From assembly GCF_016937515.1 (NCBI RefSeq), contig NZ_JAFHKM010000002.1, positions 5,947,001-6,011,000 on the forward strand: a stretch of DNA of 64,000 bases, in the 5' to 3' direction. Positions 1 to 8,571 of this stretch are shown here, piece after piece (the first letter of the stretch is position 1; every line of letters begins with the position of its first letter). Origin of the DNA: Cohnella algarum. GTDB lineage: Bacteria > Bacillota > Bacilli > Paenibacillales > Paenibacillaceae. The notes under the pieces were generated by a model. It saw nothing but the letters and a program-made list of their open reading frames with translations. It was not told the DNA's origin and ran no database searches. The translations under genes were made by a program, and so were the position numbers.

Positions 1-921
1 ATCAACGGGTACGGCGAACGCTGCGGCAATGCGAATTTGTGCTCGATTTTGCCCACCCTCCAGCTGAAAATGGGGTACGATTGCATAACGAACGAACAGC
101 TTCAATCGCTTACGAGCGTAGCGCGCTACGTTGGGGAAATCGCCAACGTCATGTTGCCCGTCAATCAGCCTTATGTCGGAACGGCCGCTTTTGCCCACAA
201 AGGCGGAATCCACGTGTCCGCCATCATGAAAGATTCCAAAACGTACGAGCATATCGAGCCCGGCCTTGTCGGCAACAAGCAGCGGATTCTCGTCTCCGAG
301 CTCGCCGGCCAGAGCAACATCGTGTCCAAAGCGCAGGAGCTCGGTCTCGATATCGCTTCGCACAGCGACAAATCGCGGGAAATCATCGACCGGGTCAAGG
401 AACTCGAACATCAAGGGTACCAATTCGAAGGCGCGGACGCGTCGCTCGAGCTGCTGTTGCGGGAAGCGTTCGATGACGCGGTCGAAGTGTTCGCGATCGA
501 ATCGTTCAAAATCATGGTGGAAAAAACGAACGCCGGCATGACCTCGGAAGCGATCGTGCGATTGCATGTCGGGGACAATCACGTCTACACCGTCGCCGAA
601 GGAAACGGCCCGGTCAACGCGCTCGACAATGCGCTGCGCAAGGCGCTCGTCCAATACTTCCCCGGCATCGCCGACATTCACCTGAGCGATTACAAGGTCC
701 GGGTGCTTGACGAAAAGGACGCGACCGCGGCCAAGGTGCGCGTCCTGATCGAGTCGACGGACTTCAAGGACACGTGGAGCACGGTCGGCGTTTCGTCCAA
801 CGTCATCGAAGCCAGCTGGGAGGCGCTCGTGGACAGCATCCGGTATGCCCTGCTGGGCATGCCGAAAAGCGCGGCCACCCCCGGTATCCAGCTGGAAGCG
901 CACGGCTTGATCAATCATTAA
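1..921 (+). CDS. cimA: (R)-citramalate synthase, C-terminal part (5' end outside window)
   Basis: The reading frame is open from base 1, so the gene starts upstream of the window; 306 codons remain. The remnant begins in the late part of the HMGL-like barrel (NGYGERCGNANLCSI, typical of CimA/LeuA-type enzymes) and continues into the LeuA-dimer allosteric domain (from about residue 165). CimA condenses pyruvate and acetyl-CoA to citramalate, the threonine-independent entry to isoleucine synthesis. The wording QLKMGYDCI and HKGGIHVSAIMKDSKTYEHI fits citramalate synthase rather than 2-isopropylmalate synthase, but the substrate-discriminating N-terminal part is not visible. A hairpin terminator follows the stop. 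Confidence 0.9.
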   Translation: MNGYGERCGNANLCSILPTLQLKMGYDCITNEQLQSLTSVARYVGEIANVMLPVNQPYVGTAAFAHKGGIHVSAIMKDSKTYEHIEPGLVGNKQRILVSELAGQSNIVSKAQELGLDIASHSDKSREIIDRVKELEHQGYQFEGADASLELLLREAFDDAVEVFAIESFKIMVEKTNAGMTSEAIVRLHVGDNHVYTVAEGNGPVNALDNALRKALVQYFPGIADIHLSDYKVRVLDEKDATAAKVRVLIESTDFKDTWSTVGVSSNVIEASWEALVDSIRYALLGMPKSAATPGIQLEAHGLINH

Positions 922-939
922 AAGCACAGCCCCATAACG

Positions 940-969
940 AAGGCCCCGCGTCGGTTCGACGGGGGCCTT
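940..969. terminator. Bidirectional terminator between cimA and the resA-like gene
   Basis: Stem AAGGCCCC / GGGGCCTT with a short loop ends in T on the + strand. It lies between the convergent cimA (+) and the thioredoxin gene (-), so it can serve both. Confidence 0.7.
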
Positions 970-984
970 TCGATTAGTGCCGCG

Positions 985-1563
985 TTAAGCGTCCACGACT
1001 TCCCGAATCATGTCCTCCCACTTTTCCAACGGTTGAATCCCTTCGATTCGTTCGCGCACGACGCCGTTTTTATCGATGATGAAGCTGATCGGATACGAAT
1101 AAACCTTGTACAGGTCGCCGGCCTTGTTGTCCGTATCCATAATGACCGGAAACGTTATTTGCTTCTCTTTCACGAAATCCTTCGCTCCGCGCACCGTATC
1201 GTATTTCGTCGCGTTAACGGCGTACAAATCCAGCTTATCCTTGTATTTATCGTAAATCGCCTGCAAGTCCGGAGCTTCCAGATCGCAGGGGCCGCACCAC
1301 GAAGCCCAGAAATTGATAATGAGCGCCTTGTCCCTCGGCCCTCCGACATCGTACTGCGTTTGCTCGTCTATCGTGGCCAGAGAGAACGAAGGGGCAAGGG
1401 AACCCTCCACCGGCTCGACCTTCAGCGCTTCTCCCCCGGCTCCGGAAGTGGCCGCCGCCGAATCGTTCCTGTCGGCCTCTCCGCCCGATTGGTTCCACCA
1501 CAGGACTGCCGCAACGGCTATGATGACAAGACCCAATATCGCCAAATTTCGTTTCATTCTCAT
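985..1563 (-). CDS. Membrane-anchored thiol-disulfide oxidoreductase, ResA/TlpA family
   Basis: 192 residues. An N-terminal membrane anchor (about residues 6-23, LAILGLVIIAVAAVLWW) precedes a low-complexity linker and a thioredoxin fold with the redox motif W89-C-G-P-C93 followed by the helix DLEAPDLQ. Such proteins act outside the membrane, reducing apocytochrome c or spore-envelope disulfides. The start ATG has GAGGG a few bases upstream; a second ATG two codons later is also possible. No ccdA or cytochrome biogenesis gene is next to it, so the partner cannot be named. The family call is firm; ResA versus StoA/YneN is not. Confidence 0.85.
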   Translation of the reverse strand: MRMKRNLAILGLVIIAVAAVLWWNQSGGEADRNDSAAATSGAGGEALKVEPVEGSLAPSFSLATIDEQTQYDVGGPRDKALIINFWASWCGPCDLEAPDLQAIYDKYKDKLDLYAVNATKYDTVRGAKDFVKEKQITFPVIMDTDNKAGDLYKVYSYPISFIIDKNGVVRERIEGIQPLEKWEDMIREVVDA

Positions 1564-1599
1564 CGTTTCCCTCTTTCGCGAATCCTTGGTTGCCTCTCT

Positions 1600-1629
1600 A
1601 TATTACATGATAAGCCGCCCCGATTCCAA
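1600..1629 (-). promoter_or_regulatory. Candidate sigma-A promoter of the resA-like gene
   Basis: Read on the minus strand: TTGGAA, 18-base spacer, TAATAT, ending about 37 bases before the start codon. Confidence 0.45.
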
Positions 1630-1720
1630 CCATACCTTTCCTTTCCCGTCCCGGCATGATTCGCGTTTCGCGGGGGTACATTAGACCTGTTCGTTATCGA
1701 AACGTCCGAGGAGGAGCCGT

Positions 1721-3009
1721 ATGGCAACCGCAGCATCCAAAAACCGTACCGCCGCCGGCAGCGCCGGATCGATATCGCGCGAACGCCAAAATTCGGGCCA
1801 AAAGACGTCGTCCGGCCGGAAATCGAAAACATGGGAGTACATCGCGCTGGCTTCCGTTCCGGTCGTGCTCGTGCTCGGCAACTCGATGATCGTGCCGATT
1901 TTGCCCACCTTGCAGCGCGAGCTTGGCATTTCGTCGCTGCAGAGCAGCCTGGTCATTACCTTGTTTTCGTTGACCGCCGCTTTTTTCATTCCGATCGCCG
2001 GTTTTTTGTCGGACCGGTTCGGCCGCAAATCCGTCATGATCCCCGCATTGGTCATTTACGGAGGAGCGGGCATCTTATCGGGGTTTGCCGCCGTTTGGCA
2101 CAGCTACTGGCTTTTGCTCGTTTCGAGAGCCATTCAAGGAATCGGAGCGGCCGGAACGACGCCGATCGTCATGGCTTTGACAGGCGACCTGTATAAGGAT
2201 GCGGAGGAAAGCCAGGCGCTTGGCCTGATCGAAGCCGCCAACGGCTCGGGCAAGGTCGTCAGTCCCATTATCGGCTCGTTGTTCGCTCTTATCGTCTGGT
2301 ACGCGGTCTTCTTTTCCTTCTCGGCCTTTTGCCTGCTCGCCTTGATTGCCATCCTGGTTTGGATTAAGGAGCCGAAACGGGAAGCCGAGCCGATGAAGCT
2401 CAAGGAGTATACTTCGAAAATCGGCCAAATTTTCCGCCAGCACGGGAGATGGCTGTATGCTTCGTTTTGGGCGGGTACCGCCGCGCTGTTCGTCTTGTTC
2501 GGCGTCTTGTTTTATTTGTCCAATACGCTGGAAGAAGCCCCTACAAGATCGAAGGCGTTCGAAAAGGGTTCATTCTCGCCATTCCTTTGTTCGGGATGGT
2601 GACGGCCGCGTACGTGACGGGGCATATTATCAAGAAAAACGGCGTGCTGATCCGCTGGATGATGAATATCGGACTTGTCCTGATGACCGTTTCGCTTGCC
2701 CTGACGATTTGGCTGAACCAGAATATTTACGTGTTCATCGGCCTGCTGACGACAAGCAGCATCGGAACCGGCATGCTTCTTCCTTGCCTCACGACGATGA
2801 TCACGGGCATCGTAGAAAAAACCGAACGGGGCATGCTTACGTCGCTCTACAGCAGCCTGCGGTTTTTCGGGGTCGCGCTCGGACCACCCTTGTTCGGATG
2901 GATGATGGGGATATCCGACCGGACGGTGTTTATTTCGGTATCGATCCTGGCCGCCGTTACGCTCGTGCTCGTGTTTTTGTTCGTAAAACCCGCCAAGCAA
3001 GTCAAATAA
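1721..3009 (+). CDS. MFS multidrug/siderophore-type exporter, interrupted by a one-base frameshift
   Basis: A strong Shine-Dalgarno (GAGGAGG, 1709-1715) precedes the ATG. Residues 1-30 are hydrophilic; then comes a 12-helix DHA1-type MFS protein with NSMIVPILPTL in helix 1 and the loop 2-3 motix-type GFLSDRFGRKS. The family includes Bacillus YmfD (bacillibactin exporter), but the substrate is unknown. The first frame runs to 2602 while homology switches frame near 2538-2541, where a CCCC run sits. One extra C gives EEAPYKIEGVRKGF and an unbroken protein of about 429 residues ending at 3009. Either the gene is broken or the sequence lacks one C; see the homopolymer finding. No terminator is obvious before the next gene. 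Confidence 0.85.
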
Positions 3010-3068
3010 GGAAAGTTGCCGTTCGGCCTCGTCTTCCCTCATACTGGAGGGGAGAGGAGGTTCTTTCC

Positions 3069-3500
3069 ATGACCGCGATCCGCCAAGCGAATATGAGCGA
3101 AGCCGCGCGCGAGAAGCTGATCCGCGATTGCCTCGCGCGCGCGCCATACGAAACATGCGGCATCCTGTTGGGCACGATCGAAAACGATCGCCTGTACGCG
3201 GACGAACATCGGCTCGTGCGAAACGCAAGCGCGGAGCCCTTCGCGACGTTTCGGTTCGATCCGGCCGATTGGGTTCGCGTTTATTACGACGCACAAAAAA
3301 ACCAACGAAGCATCGTCGGTATTTTTCATTCCCACCCGCAGGGGTCCCCCACGCCGAGCGCTCTCGATCGGGCGGGTTGGGACGGCTGGGCCACTTATTG
3401 GATTGTATCGCTCGCCGACGGGCATGCGAACGTTCATGTTTTCGGTCGCACGCCATGGAACGAATGGACAAAAATCGCGACAAACCCGAAACCCCGGTAA
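3069..3500 (+). CDS. JAMM/Mov34 (MPN) family metalloprotease-like protein
   Basis: 143 residues. The zinc site of JAMM enzymes is complete: E28 (YETCG), H87-S-H89-P, S97 and D100 (HSHPQGSPTPSALD). In bacteria these proteins remove C-terminal residues from ubiquitin-like sulfur carriers or act in cysteine and cofactor sulfur transfer; no ThiS/MoaD-like or ThiF-like gene adjoins it here, so the substrate is open. The start at 3069 is chosen because GAGAGGAGG lies just upstream; the longer open frame upstream is only a shadow of the MFS gene. It ends two bases before the convergent exonuclease gene. Confidence 0.85.
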   Translation: MTAIRQANMSEAAREKLIRDCLARAPYETCGILLGTIENDRLYADEHRLVRNASAEPFATFRFDPADWVRVYYDAQKNQRSIVGIFHSHPQGSPTPSALDRAGWDGWATYWIVSLADGHANVHVFGRTPWNEWTKIATNPKPR

Positions 3501-3502
3501 GG

Positions 3503-4240
3503 TTAATGCCTGCTTAAATAGGCGTACAGGTCGCCGAGAGTCGATACTTGCTTCGCGCGAATAATTTCGAGCAGGCGGAACCACAGCTTGGCGGTCATGA
3601 CCGAATCGTGAAGCGCATGATGTCGCACCGTAACTTCCACGTGATACGTCTCCAGCAATTCATCGAGCCCGTAGCTCATTCGTTTCGGTTCCAGCCATTT
3701 CGCCACCATCATCGTATCCAGCACGCGGTGGGTCAGATTGATTTTGGACGTTTTCCATAAGGCCGCATTCAAAAACTGCTTGTCGTGCCCGCTGCCGTGG
3801 GCAATCAGCACGCGCTTGCCGGCAAAATCCATAAAATCGTGCAAGCCTTGCACGAGCTCGGGAGCGTTTTCCGCCATTTCATTCGTAATGCCCGTCAATT
3901 CCGTAATATGGCGGGGAACTTTGCGCTTCGGATTGACGAGCGTATAGAACGGTTCGGCATCCTGCAGCTCCCCGCCCTTCGTCAGCACGCCCCCGATCGA
4001 TAAAATTTCGTCCCCGTTATACGGGTGAAAACCGGTCGTTTCAAGATCGAACACGACGGTTTCCAGCTCGTCCAGCGGCGTGTCCAGCAGCGATTCCTTG
4101 CGCTGCTCGCGAGACATCGAACGGATGAACGCCACCTGCTGCGCATGGTTGGAACCGAGCATCGACGCGATCGCCGGGGTAATGCCGCCTTGCTTATACA
4201 AGTGCCACATTCGTCCCATCGGACTTTTGGGCTCTTTCAT
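3503..4240 (-). CDS. DnaQ-like 3'-5' exonuclease (DEDDh family)
   Basis: 245 residues from the ATG at 4240. A GTG nine bases upstream is in frame but is part of the Shine-Dalgarno GGGAGGTG, so ATG is preferred. The exonuclease fold has Exo I D65-x-E67 (VFDLETTG), Exo II D in GSGHDKQFL, and Exo III H/D in HHALHDSVMTAKLWF. It resembles the epsilon-subunit proofreading domain but is a free-standing protein with an about 55-residue N-terminal extension. It lies 5 bases after the nucleotidyltransferase gene and is probably co-transcribed with it and amtB. Substrate (DNA or RNA) is unknown. Confidence 0.88.
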   Translation of the reverse strand: MKEPKSPMGRMWHLYKQGGITPAIASMLGSNHAQQVAFIRSMSREQRKESLLDTPLDELETVVFDLETTGFHPYNGDEILSIGGVLTKGGELQDAEPFYTLVNPKRKVPRHITELTGITNEMAENAPELVQGLHDFMDFAGKRVLIAHGSGHDKQFLNAALWKTSKINLTHRVLDTMMVAKWLEPKRMSYGLDELLETYHVEVTVRHHALHDSVMTAKLWFRLLEIIRAKQVSTLGDLYAYLSRH

Positions 4241-4245
4241 GATGT

Positions 4246-5325
4246 TCACCTCCCGCCGAAGCGGTCACGAATCCCCTTTTCCAGTTGGCGTTGAAGCTTC
4301 CTTCCGAGTCTCAACGCTTTCTTCAAAGGTTTGGTCCATTCCGACGCCAAAAGCTTGACCGGAACTTTGCCGGACCCGATCCATTGGCCGTCTTCCATCT
4401 TTGCCATGGACAGCAAACGCAAACGCAAAAATAACGTAAACGCTTCGTTCGCCGCGAGCTGCTCGCGCTCCGTAATCAGCCCGGCATCCGCGAGCGCCCG
4501 AATCCGCCCGAGCGTGCTCGTTTCCCGAATGTCGGCTTTGATGGCAAGCAAGCGGAACACGTTCACCATCGGAATATAAGCGCCGTATTTGATGTCAAGG
4601 CTGCCCGCCTCTTCCCCGTAGCTTTCGGTCAGCAATTGACCGAAAACGCCGATCAGCACTTTATGCCGCAGCGTATTTTCCATCATGCGGCGCGCGATAA
4701 CCGGATTGTGCAGCACATCCCGGTAAAATCGGTTTTTCCATTGCGTCGCGAGCGCCTCGTTCCCGTAAACGAAACGGGCGTCCGCCACGATGAGCAAGTA
4801 ACGCACATGCTCCCAGCTCGGTTCGTCGAACCAGCCGTCGAGCTTTGCTTCCCACCCCGTCATGGACAAGCACCATTCGGGATTCGAGGCGATGACATTC
4901 CCCTCGCAAGGAGGATACCCCGCCTCGACGAGCCGTTCGACCGCTACGCGTCCCAACTCCCGAAAATACGGCTCGCAGCGAGCGGCGTCGGCCGTTTCGC
5001 CCGGGTCCGCGTAGACGATCGCGCTGTCCTGATCGCTGCTCATCGTCTGCTCGCTCCTCCCGCCGCTGCCGAACAGCACGTAAGCGTAAGGCACGGGCGG
5101 ATTTCCGAATCCGGTCCGTTCCAACTCGCTTTCGGCAAGTTCGAGCGCGCGGACGATGATGGCGTCGTGCAGCTCGTTCAATTGTTGAATCACTTGTATC
5201 ACCGGAGAAGAGGAGAGAACCGCCGACAAGCGGTTCTGCTCCTCTTCCCGAATCGATCTCAGCTCTTCCGGATTTCCGGCGCCGGTGACGTTAAGCAACC
5301 GCTCCTGCCTGTGCAGACTGGACAT
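4246..5325 (-). CDS. DUF294 putative nucleotidyltransferase (GlnD-like N-terminal fold)
   Basis: 359 residues. The nucleotidyltransferase signature is intact: G86-S-G-G-R-S-E-Q-T followed by D98-Q-D100 (metal-binding acidic pair). Residues from about 200 form the DUF294 C-terminal substrate-binding helical domain. The fold is related to the uridylyltransferase domain of GlnD, the enzyme that modifies PII proteins, but there are no CBS, HD or ACT domains here. It lies 58 bases downstream of amtB and just upstream of the exonuclease gene, an arrangement that hints at nitrogen signalling. No PII (glnK) gene is in the cluster, so this is inference. Confidence 0.85.
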   Translation of the reverse strand: MSSLHRQERLLNVTGAGNPEELRSIREEEQNRLSAVLSSSPVIQVIQQLNELHDAIIVRALELAESELERTGFGNPPVPYAYVLFGSGGRSEQTMSSDQDSAIVYADPGETADAARCEPYFRELGRVAVERLVEAGYPPCEGNVIASNPEWCLSMTGWEAKLDGWFDEPSWEHVRYLLIVADARFVYGNEALATQWKNRFYRDVLHNPVIARRMMENTLRHKVLIGVFGQLLTESYGEEAGSLDIKYGAYIPMVNVFRLLAIKADIRETSTLGRIRALADAGLITEREQLAANEAFTLFLRLRLLSMAKMEDGQWIGSGKVPVKLLASEWTKPLKKALRLGRKLQRQLEKGIRDRFGGR

Positions 5326-5383
5326 GCGGGCTTTTTCCCTCCTGTTGAACGCCGGTAATCAAGCGATAGGTATTGATCCGAAC

Positions 5384-6748
5384 TTACACCGACGTCGTGC
5401 CTGGTTTTTTGATGGCTTCCGGATAGCCGTAGTTGCCGTGCTCGCTAAGGTCCAGACCGAGAATTTCTTGTTCTTCGGAGACGCGCAGGCCGATGACTTG
5501 CTTGATGACCCACAGGACGATAAACGAAGCAAGGAAGGCGAAGGCGCCGCAAACGACGACCGATTCGAATTGAACCCACAACTGTTCGCCGCCGCCGCCG
5601 TAGAACAGTCCGGGTCTGCCCGTTGCCGTTCTTTCGACAAGCTCCGGAGTCGCAAAGAAACCATTCGCCAGCGTACCCCAAACTCCTGCCGCTCCGTGCA
5701 CGGACATTGCCGCAATCGGATCGTCGACTTTGATTTTTTCGAAGAAGTTCATGCAGAAGAAGACGAGTACGCCTGCGATCAGGCCGATCACGACGGCTGC
5801 CCAAGGCTCTACGAAGGCGCAGGATGCGGTGATGGCGACAAGGCCCGCCAGCGCGCCGTTCAGCGTAACGCCGATATCCGCTTTGCCTTTTACGATCCAG
5901 GAGATAAGCAGCGCGGCTACCGCGCCGCCCGCAGCGCCCAGTTGCGTCGTGAACGCGACGTAAGCAAAGAAGCCGTCGCCGATGCCGACCGTGGAACCTG
6001 CGTTGAATCCGAACCAGCCAACCCACAGAAGGAGAACGGCCAGGGACGTGTAGACTTGGTTGTGACCGAGAATTTCGTTGGCGGAACCGTCCTTGTTGTA
6101 TTTGCCGATCCGCGGCTTGAGCAGAATCGTAGCGGCAAGCGCGGCCATCGCGCCGGTCAAGTGCACGACCGTGGAACCTGCGAAGTCTTGCGCGCCGTCC
6201 GCGAACAGCCAGCCGCCGCCCCAGATCCAGTGCGCGATAATCGGATAAATAACGCCGGCAAAAATAACCGTGAAGATCAGGTAAACCGACAGTTTGGCGC
6301 GTTCGGCGAATCCGCCCCAGGCGATCGACAGCGAGACCGCCGCGAAAGCAAGTTGGAAGACGAAGAACACGGCCGACGGATAGCTGTCTTCCGCGCCGGC
6401 CGTAATGGCCGGATTAAAGAAAAAGTTGCCGAGCCCGATAAACTTGTTCAGCCCTTCGCCCGCATCCCCACCGAATGCGAAGCCGTAGCCGACGGCCCAA
6501 TAGACCAGGGAACAAAGACCTACCGTGAAAATCGTTTTGCCTGCAACGTGACCCGCGTTTTTCATTCGGGTCGAACCGGTCTCTAGCAGGATGAATCCGC
6601 CTTGCATAAGCAGGACGAGTATAGCGGCAACCATGATCCACAGTGCGTTTAGTCCCATCGCTGGCGACGGTTCACCATCCGCTGCGAACGCCATCGTCGG
6701 GAAAAGCACGAGTAAAGCCGCGATTGCCATTAGACTCTTCTTAACCAT
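5384..6748 (-). CDS. amtB: Ammonium transporter AmtB
   Basis: 454 residues with a signal-like N-terminus (MVKKSLMAIAALLVLFPTMAFA) and about 11 membrane helices. The conduction-pore twin histidines are H196 (STVVHLTGA) and H351 (MSVHGAAGVWG); D188 matches the conserved Asp near the ammonium site. The ATG at 6748 is chosen because GGGGAG lies about 10 bases upstream; an ATG 11 codons earlier has no ribosome site. First gene of a leftward cluster with the GlnD-like transferase and the exonuclease. Unusually, no PII gene adjoins it. I saw no clear TnrA/GlnR box (TGTNA-N7-TNACA) upstream. Confidence 0.95.
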   Translation of the reverse strand: MVKKSLMAIAALLVLFPTMAFAADGEPSPAMGLNALWIMVAAILVLLMQGGFILLETGSTRMKNAGHVAGKTIFTVGLCSLVYWAVGYGFAFGGDAGEGLNKFIGLGNFFFNPAITAGAEDSYPSAVFFVFQLAFAAVSLSIAWGGFAERAKLSVYLIFTVIFAGVIYPIIAHWIWGGGWLFADGAQDFAGSTVVHLTGAMAALAATILLKPRIGKYNKDGSANEILGHNQVYTSLAVLLLWVGWFGFNAGSTVGIGDGFFAYVAFTTQLGAAGGAVAALLISWIVKGKADIGVTLNGALAGLVAITASCAFVEPWAAVVIGLIAGVLVFFCMNFFEKIKVDDPIAAMSVHGAAGVWGTLANGFFATPELVERTATGRPGLFYGGGGEQLWVQFESVVVCGAFAFLASFIVLWVIKQVIGLRVSEEQEILGLDLSEHGNYGYPEAIKKPGTTSV

Positions 6749-6806
6749 TTGCCGACCACTCCCCAAATTGTGATATTTCATAACATTTCAAGAAAGGCTT
6801 AGTGCC

Positions 6807-6835
6807 ATTATAGTAAGAAGTTCACGATTTGACAA
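6807..6835 (-). promoter_or_regulatory. amtB: Promoter of the amtB cluster
   Basis: Read on the minus strand: TTGTCA, 17-base spacer, TATAAT (perfect -10), about 55 bases before the amtB start. Confidence 0.7.
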
Positions 6836-6858
6836 TATGAAATTATGATAATTGTTAA
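6829..6858. repeat. Inverted repeat overlapping the amtB -35 element
   Basis: TTGACAAT (6829-6836) and ATTGTTAA (6851-6858) form an 8-bp inverted repeat with one mismatch and a 14-base AT-rich centre. It covers the -35 of amtB, so it could be an operator; no regulator can be named. The rest of the about 400-base region between amtB and merR is AT-rich and holds only the two promoters. Confidence 0.35.
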
Positions 6859-7089
6859 TGAAAAACGAAAAATACCTAACATTAGATTCGATTCAAGGCC
6901 CGAACGTTAAGAAATAACCTTATTTTCCAATGATTTTTTCACTTGAATAAGGATTTAGTCCTATATCGCATTTTTGTCGTTATTTCACAAAATATAGGCA
7001 TTTCTCGATTTCTGACATGAATCTTACGTGACTTTTCCTTCCCCGTTTAAATTGCCGTAATTTCGTCAAATGTTCCAAAAGCATCACGT

Positions 7090-7118
7090 TTGACTGTATG
7101 GTTCCGGATCGGTATGAT
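7090..7118 (+). promoter_or_regulatory. Promoter of the MerR gene
   Basis: TTGACT, 17-base spacer, TATGAT. The spacing is the normal sigma-A length, not the 19-20 bases seen at MerR-activated promoters. Confidence 0.6.
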
Positions 7119-7166
7119 AACAATAGATAAGAATATGGATGTTATTAAGGAAAGAAGGTGGCTGTT

Positions 7167-7625
7167 GTGCGTCATGGATCGCCCGAAAAGAATCGCAACA
7201 TGTATCGAATCGGGGAATTGGCCCGACTTGCCGGCATCAGTCCCCGAACCATCGATTATTACACAGGTTTGGGTCTCCTGTCCCCCGTCAAACGTTCCGG
7301 AGGAAATTATCGGCTGTACGACGATGAAACTTTGGAGCGAATACGCCGTATTGAACAGTTGAAAGCTCAGAAATTTTCCCTGGAGGAAATTCGGGAGAAA
7401 TTCGCCGCGTTGAGCCGGGTAACTCCCGACGAGCAAGTGTCGCGCAAGCTGGCGGATTTGCAGAGCCATCTCGTTCAGCTGGAACGGGAAGTCAAGGAGC
7501 TGGAACCGGTGCTGGAGCAATTGAAGCCCCAGCAGGCCAAGCGCTTGTACCGGACCCTTTCCCCGCAAACGGCCGCCTGCGTCGAAGCCCTGCTGCTGCT
7601 TCTGAGCAAGAGCAACTTGATGTAA
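7167..7625 (+). CDS. MerR-family transcriptional regulator
   Basis: 152 residues from the GTG at 7167, preceded by AGAAGG at good spacing; a GTG at 7158 is an alternative and would add three residues. The winged helix-turn-helix is MYRIGELARLAGISPRTIDYY, followed by the wing and RLYDDETLERI, then a long coiled coil (about residues 75-120, ending VKELEPVLEQLKPQQ). There is no cysteine-rich metal loop, so it is not a classical metal-sensing MerR. It lies 33 bases upstream of a membrane zinc protease gene in the same orientation and is likely co-transcribed with it. Ligand unknown. Confidence 0.88.
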   Translation: MRHGSPEKNRNMYRIGELARLAGISPRTIDYYTGLGLLSPVKRSGGNYRLYDDETLERIRRIEQLKAQKFSLEEIREKFAALSRVTPDEQVSRKLADLQSHLVQLEREVKELEPVLEQLKPQQAKRLYRTLSPQTAACVEALLLLLSKSNLM

Positions 7626-7658
7626 GCCGTCCGAGCCAATTTAATGGAGGTATCGACT

Positions 7659-8339
7659 ATGAACTCTAACTGGATGTACATTCCGATTATTCTCGCTTTT
7701 CTATTGTCGCTATGGGCGCAATTCCGCGTCAGCGGAACGTTTAACCGCTTTTCGGAAACCCGGGCCAGCAGCGGAATGACCGGTTACGATGCCGCAAGAC
7801 GAATGCTGGACCGCAACGGCCTGCACGACGTGCCGATCGAGCCCGTACCCGGCAAGCTGTCGGACCACTACGATCCGATCAACCGCGTCGTCCGCTTGTC
7901 GGAGCCGGTATATTACGAAAGCTCCATTTCCGCGATCTCCGTCGCTTGCCACGAAGTCGGCCACGCCATTCAGCACAAGGAGCATTATCCGGCGCTCGTG
8001 CTTCGCCACCGGATGTTCCCGGTCGTCAACATCGCGTCCGGCATCGCGCCCTTCCTGTTGATCGCCGGCTTCCTGTTCAGCTCGTTTAACCTGATCGGAC
8101 TGGGCATCATCTTTTTCTCGGCTGCCGTAGCGTTCCAGCTTGTGACGCTGCCCGTCGAGTTCAACGCCAGCTCCAGAGCGCGCAGGCTGATGGTCGCCGA
8201 AGGGTTTATCGCCGGCGACGAAGAGCGCGGAGTCGCGAAAGTGCTCAATGCGGCGGCTCTCACCTACGTAGCGGCCGCGCTGGTCTCCCTGCTCGAACTG
8301 ATCCGGCTGATTCTAATGTTCGTCAACAACCGCGAATAA
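7659..8339 (+). CDS. Membrane zinc metallopeptidase, YugP family
   Basis: 226 residues. The start at 7659 is chosen because GGAGGT lies 7 bases upstream; an in-frame ATG at 7644 immediately precedes that ribosome site. A membrane helix at the N-terminus (about 5-20) is followed by a domain with H98-E-V-G-H102 (CHEVGHAIQ), the zinc-binding HExxH, then two further helices (about 125-165) and a C-terminal helix. Members of this family (COG2738) are widespread and mostly uncharacterised. It follows the MerR gene and is closed by a strong terminator. Confidence 0.9.
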   Translation: MNSNWMYIPIILAFLLSLWAQFRVSGTFNRFSETRASSGMTGYDAARRMLDRNGLHDVPIEPVPGKLSDHYDPINRVVRLSEPVYYESSISAISVACHEVGHAIQHKEHYPALVLRHRMFPVVNIASGIAPFLLIAGFLFSSFNLIGLGIIFFSAAVAFQLVTLPVEFNASSRARRLMVAEGFIAGDEERGVAKVLNAAALTYVAAALVSLLELIRLILMFVNNRE

Positions 8340-8348
8340 CGAAACGGC

Positions 8349-8396
8349 AAGGGGCTGTCCCAATGGTCGAACGGACCTAAGGGACGGCCCTTTTTT
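8349..8396 (+). terminator. Terminator of the MerR-metallopeptidase unit
   Basis: Stem AAGGGGCTGTCCC / GGGACGGCCCTT followed by TTTTTT. Confidence 0.85.
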
Positions 8397-8529
8397 GCTT
8401 AAAGATAGACGAAGCAAAAGAAACCGCTCTTGGGCAAAACGGAAGCGGCGAGCAACCATTCGCCAAGAGAGAATGGAAGTGTCGAGCAGACCGTTATTTC
8501 GAATGACCAGCCGCTTCCGGCCTCAACGA

Positions 8530-8565
8530 AACGAGATAACGGCCTCCGCGGGCCGTTATCTCGTT
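8530..8565 (-). terminator. Terminator of the LysR gene
   Basis: A perfect 15-bp stem (AACGAGATAACGGCC) with a 6-base loop starts 6 bases after the LysR stop; on the minus strand it is followed by TTTCGTT. Confidence 0.75.
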
Positions 8566-8571
8566 AATCCT

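Noticed and set aside
2530..2550. Programmed ribosomal frameshift in the MFS gene
   Set aside because: No slippery heptamer or downstream pseudoknot, and five other genes show the same single-base loss.
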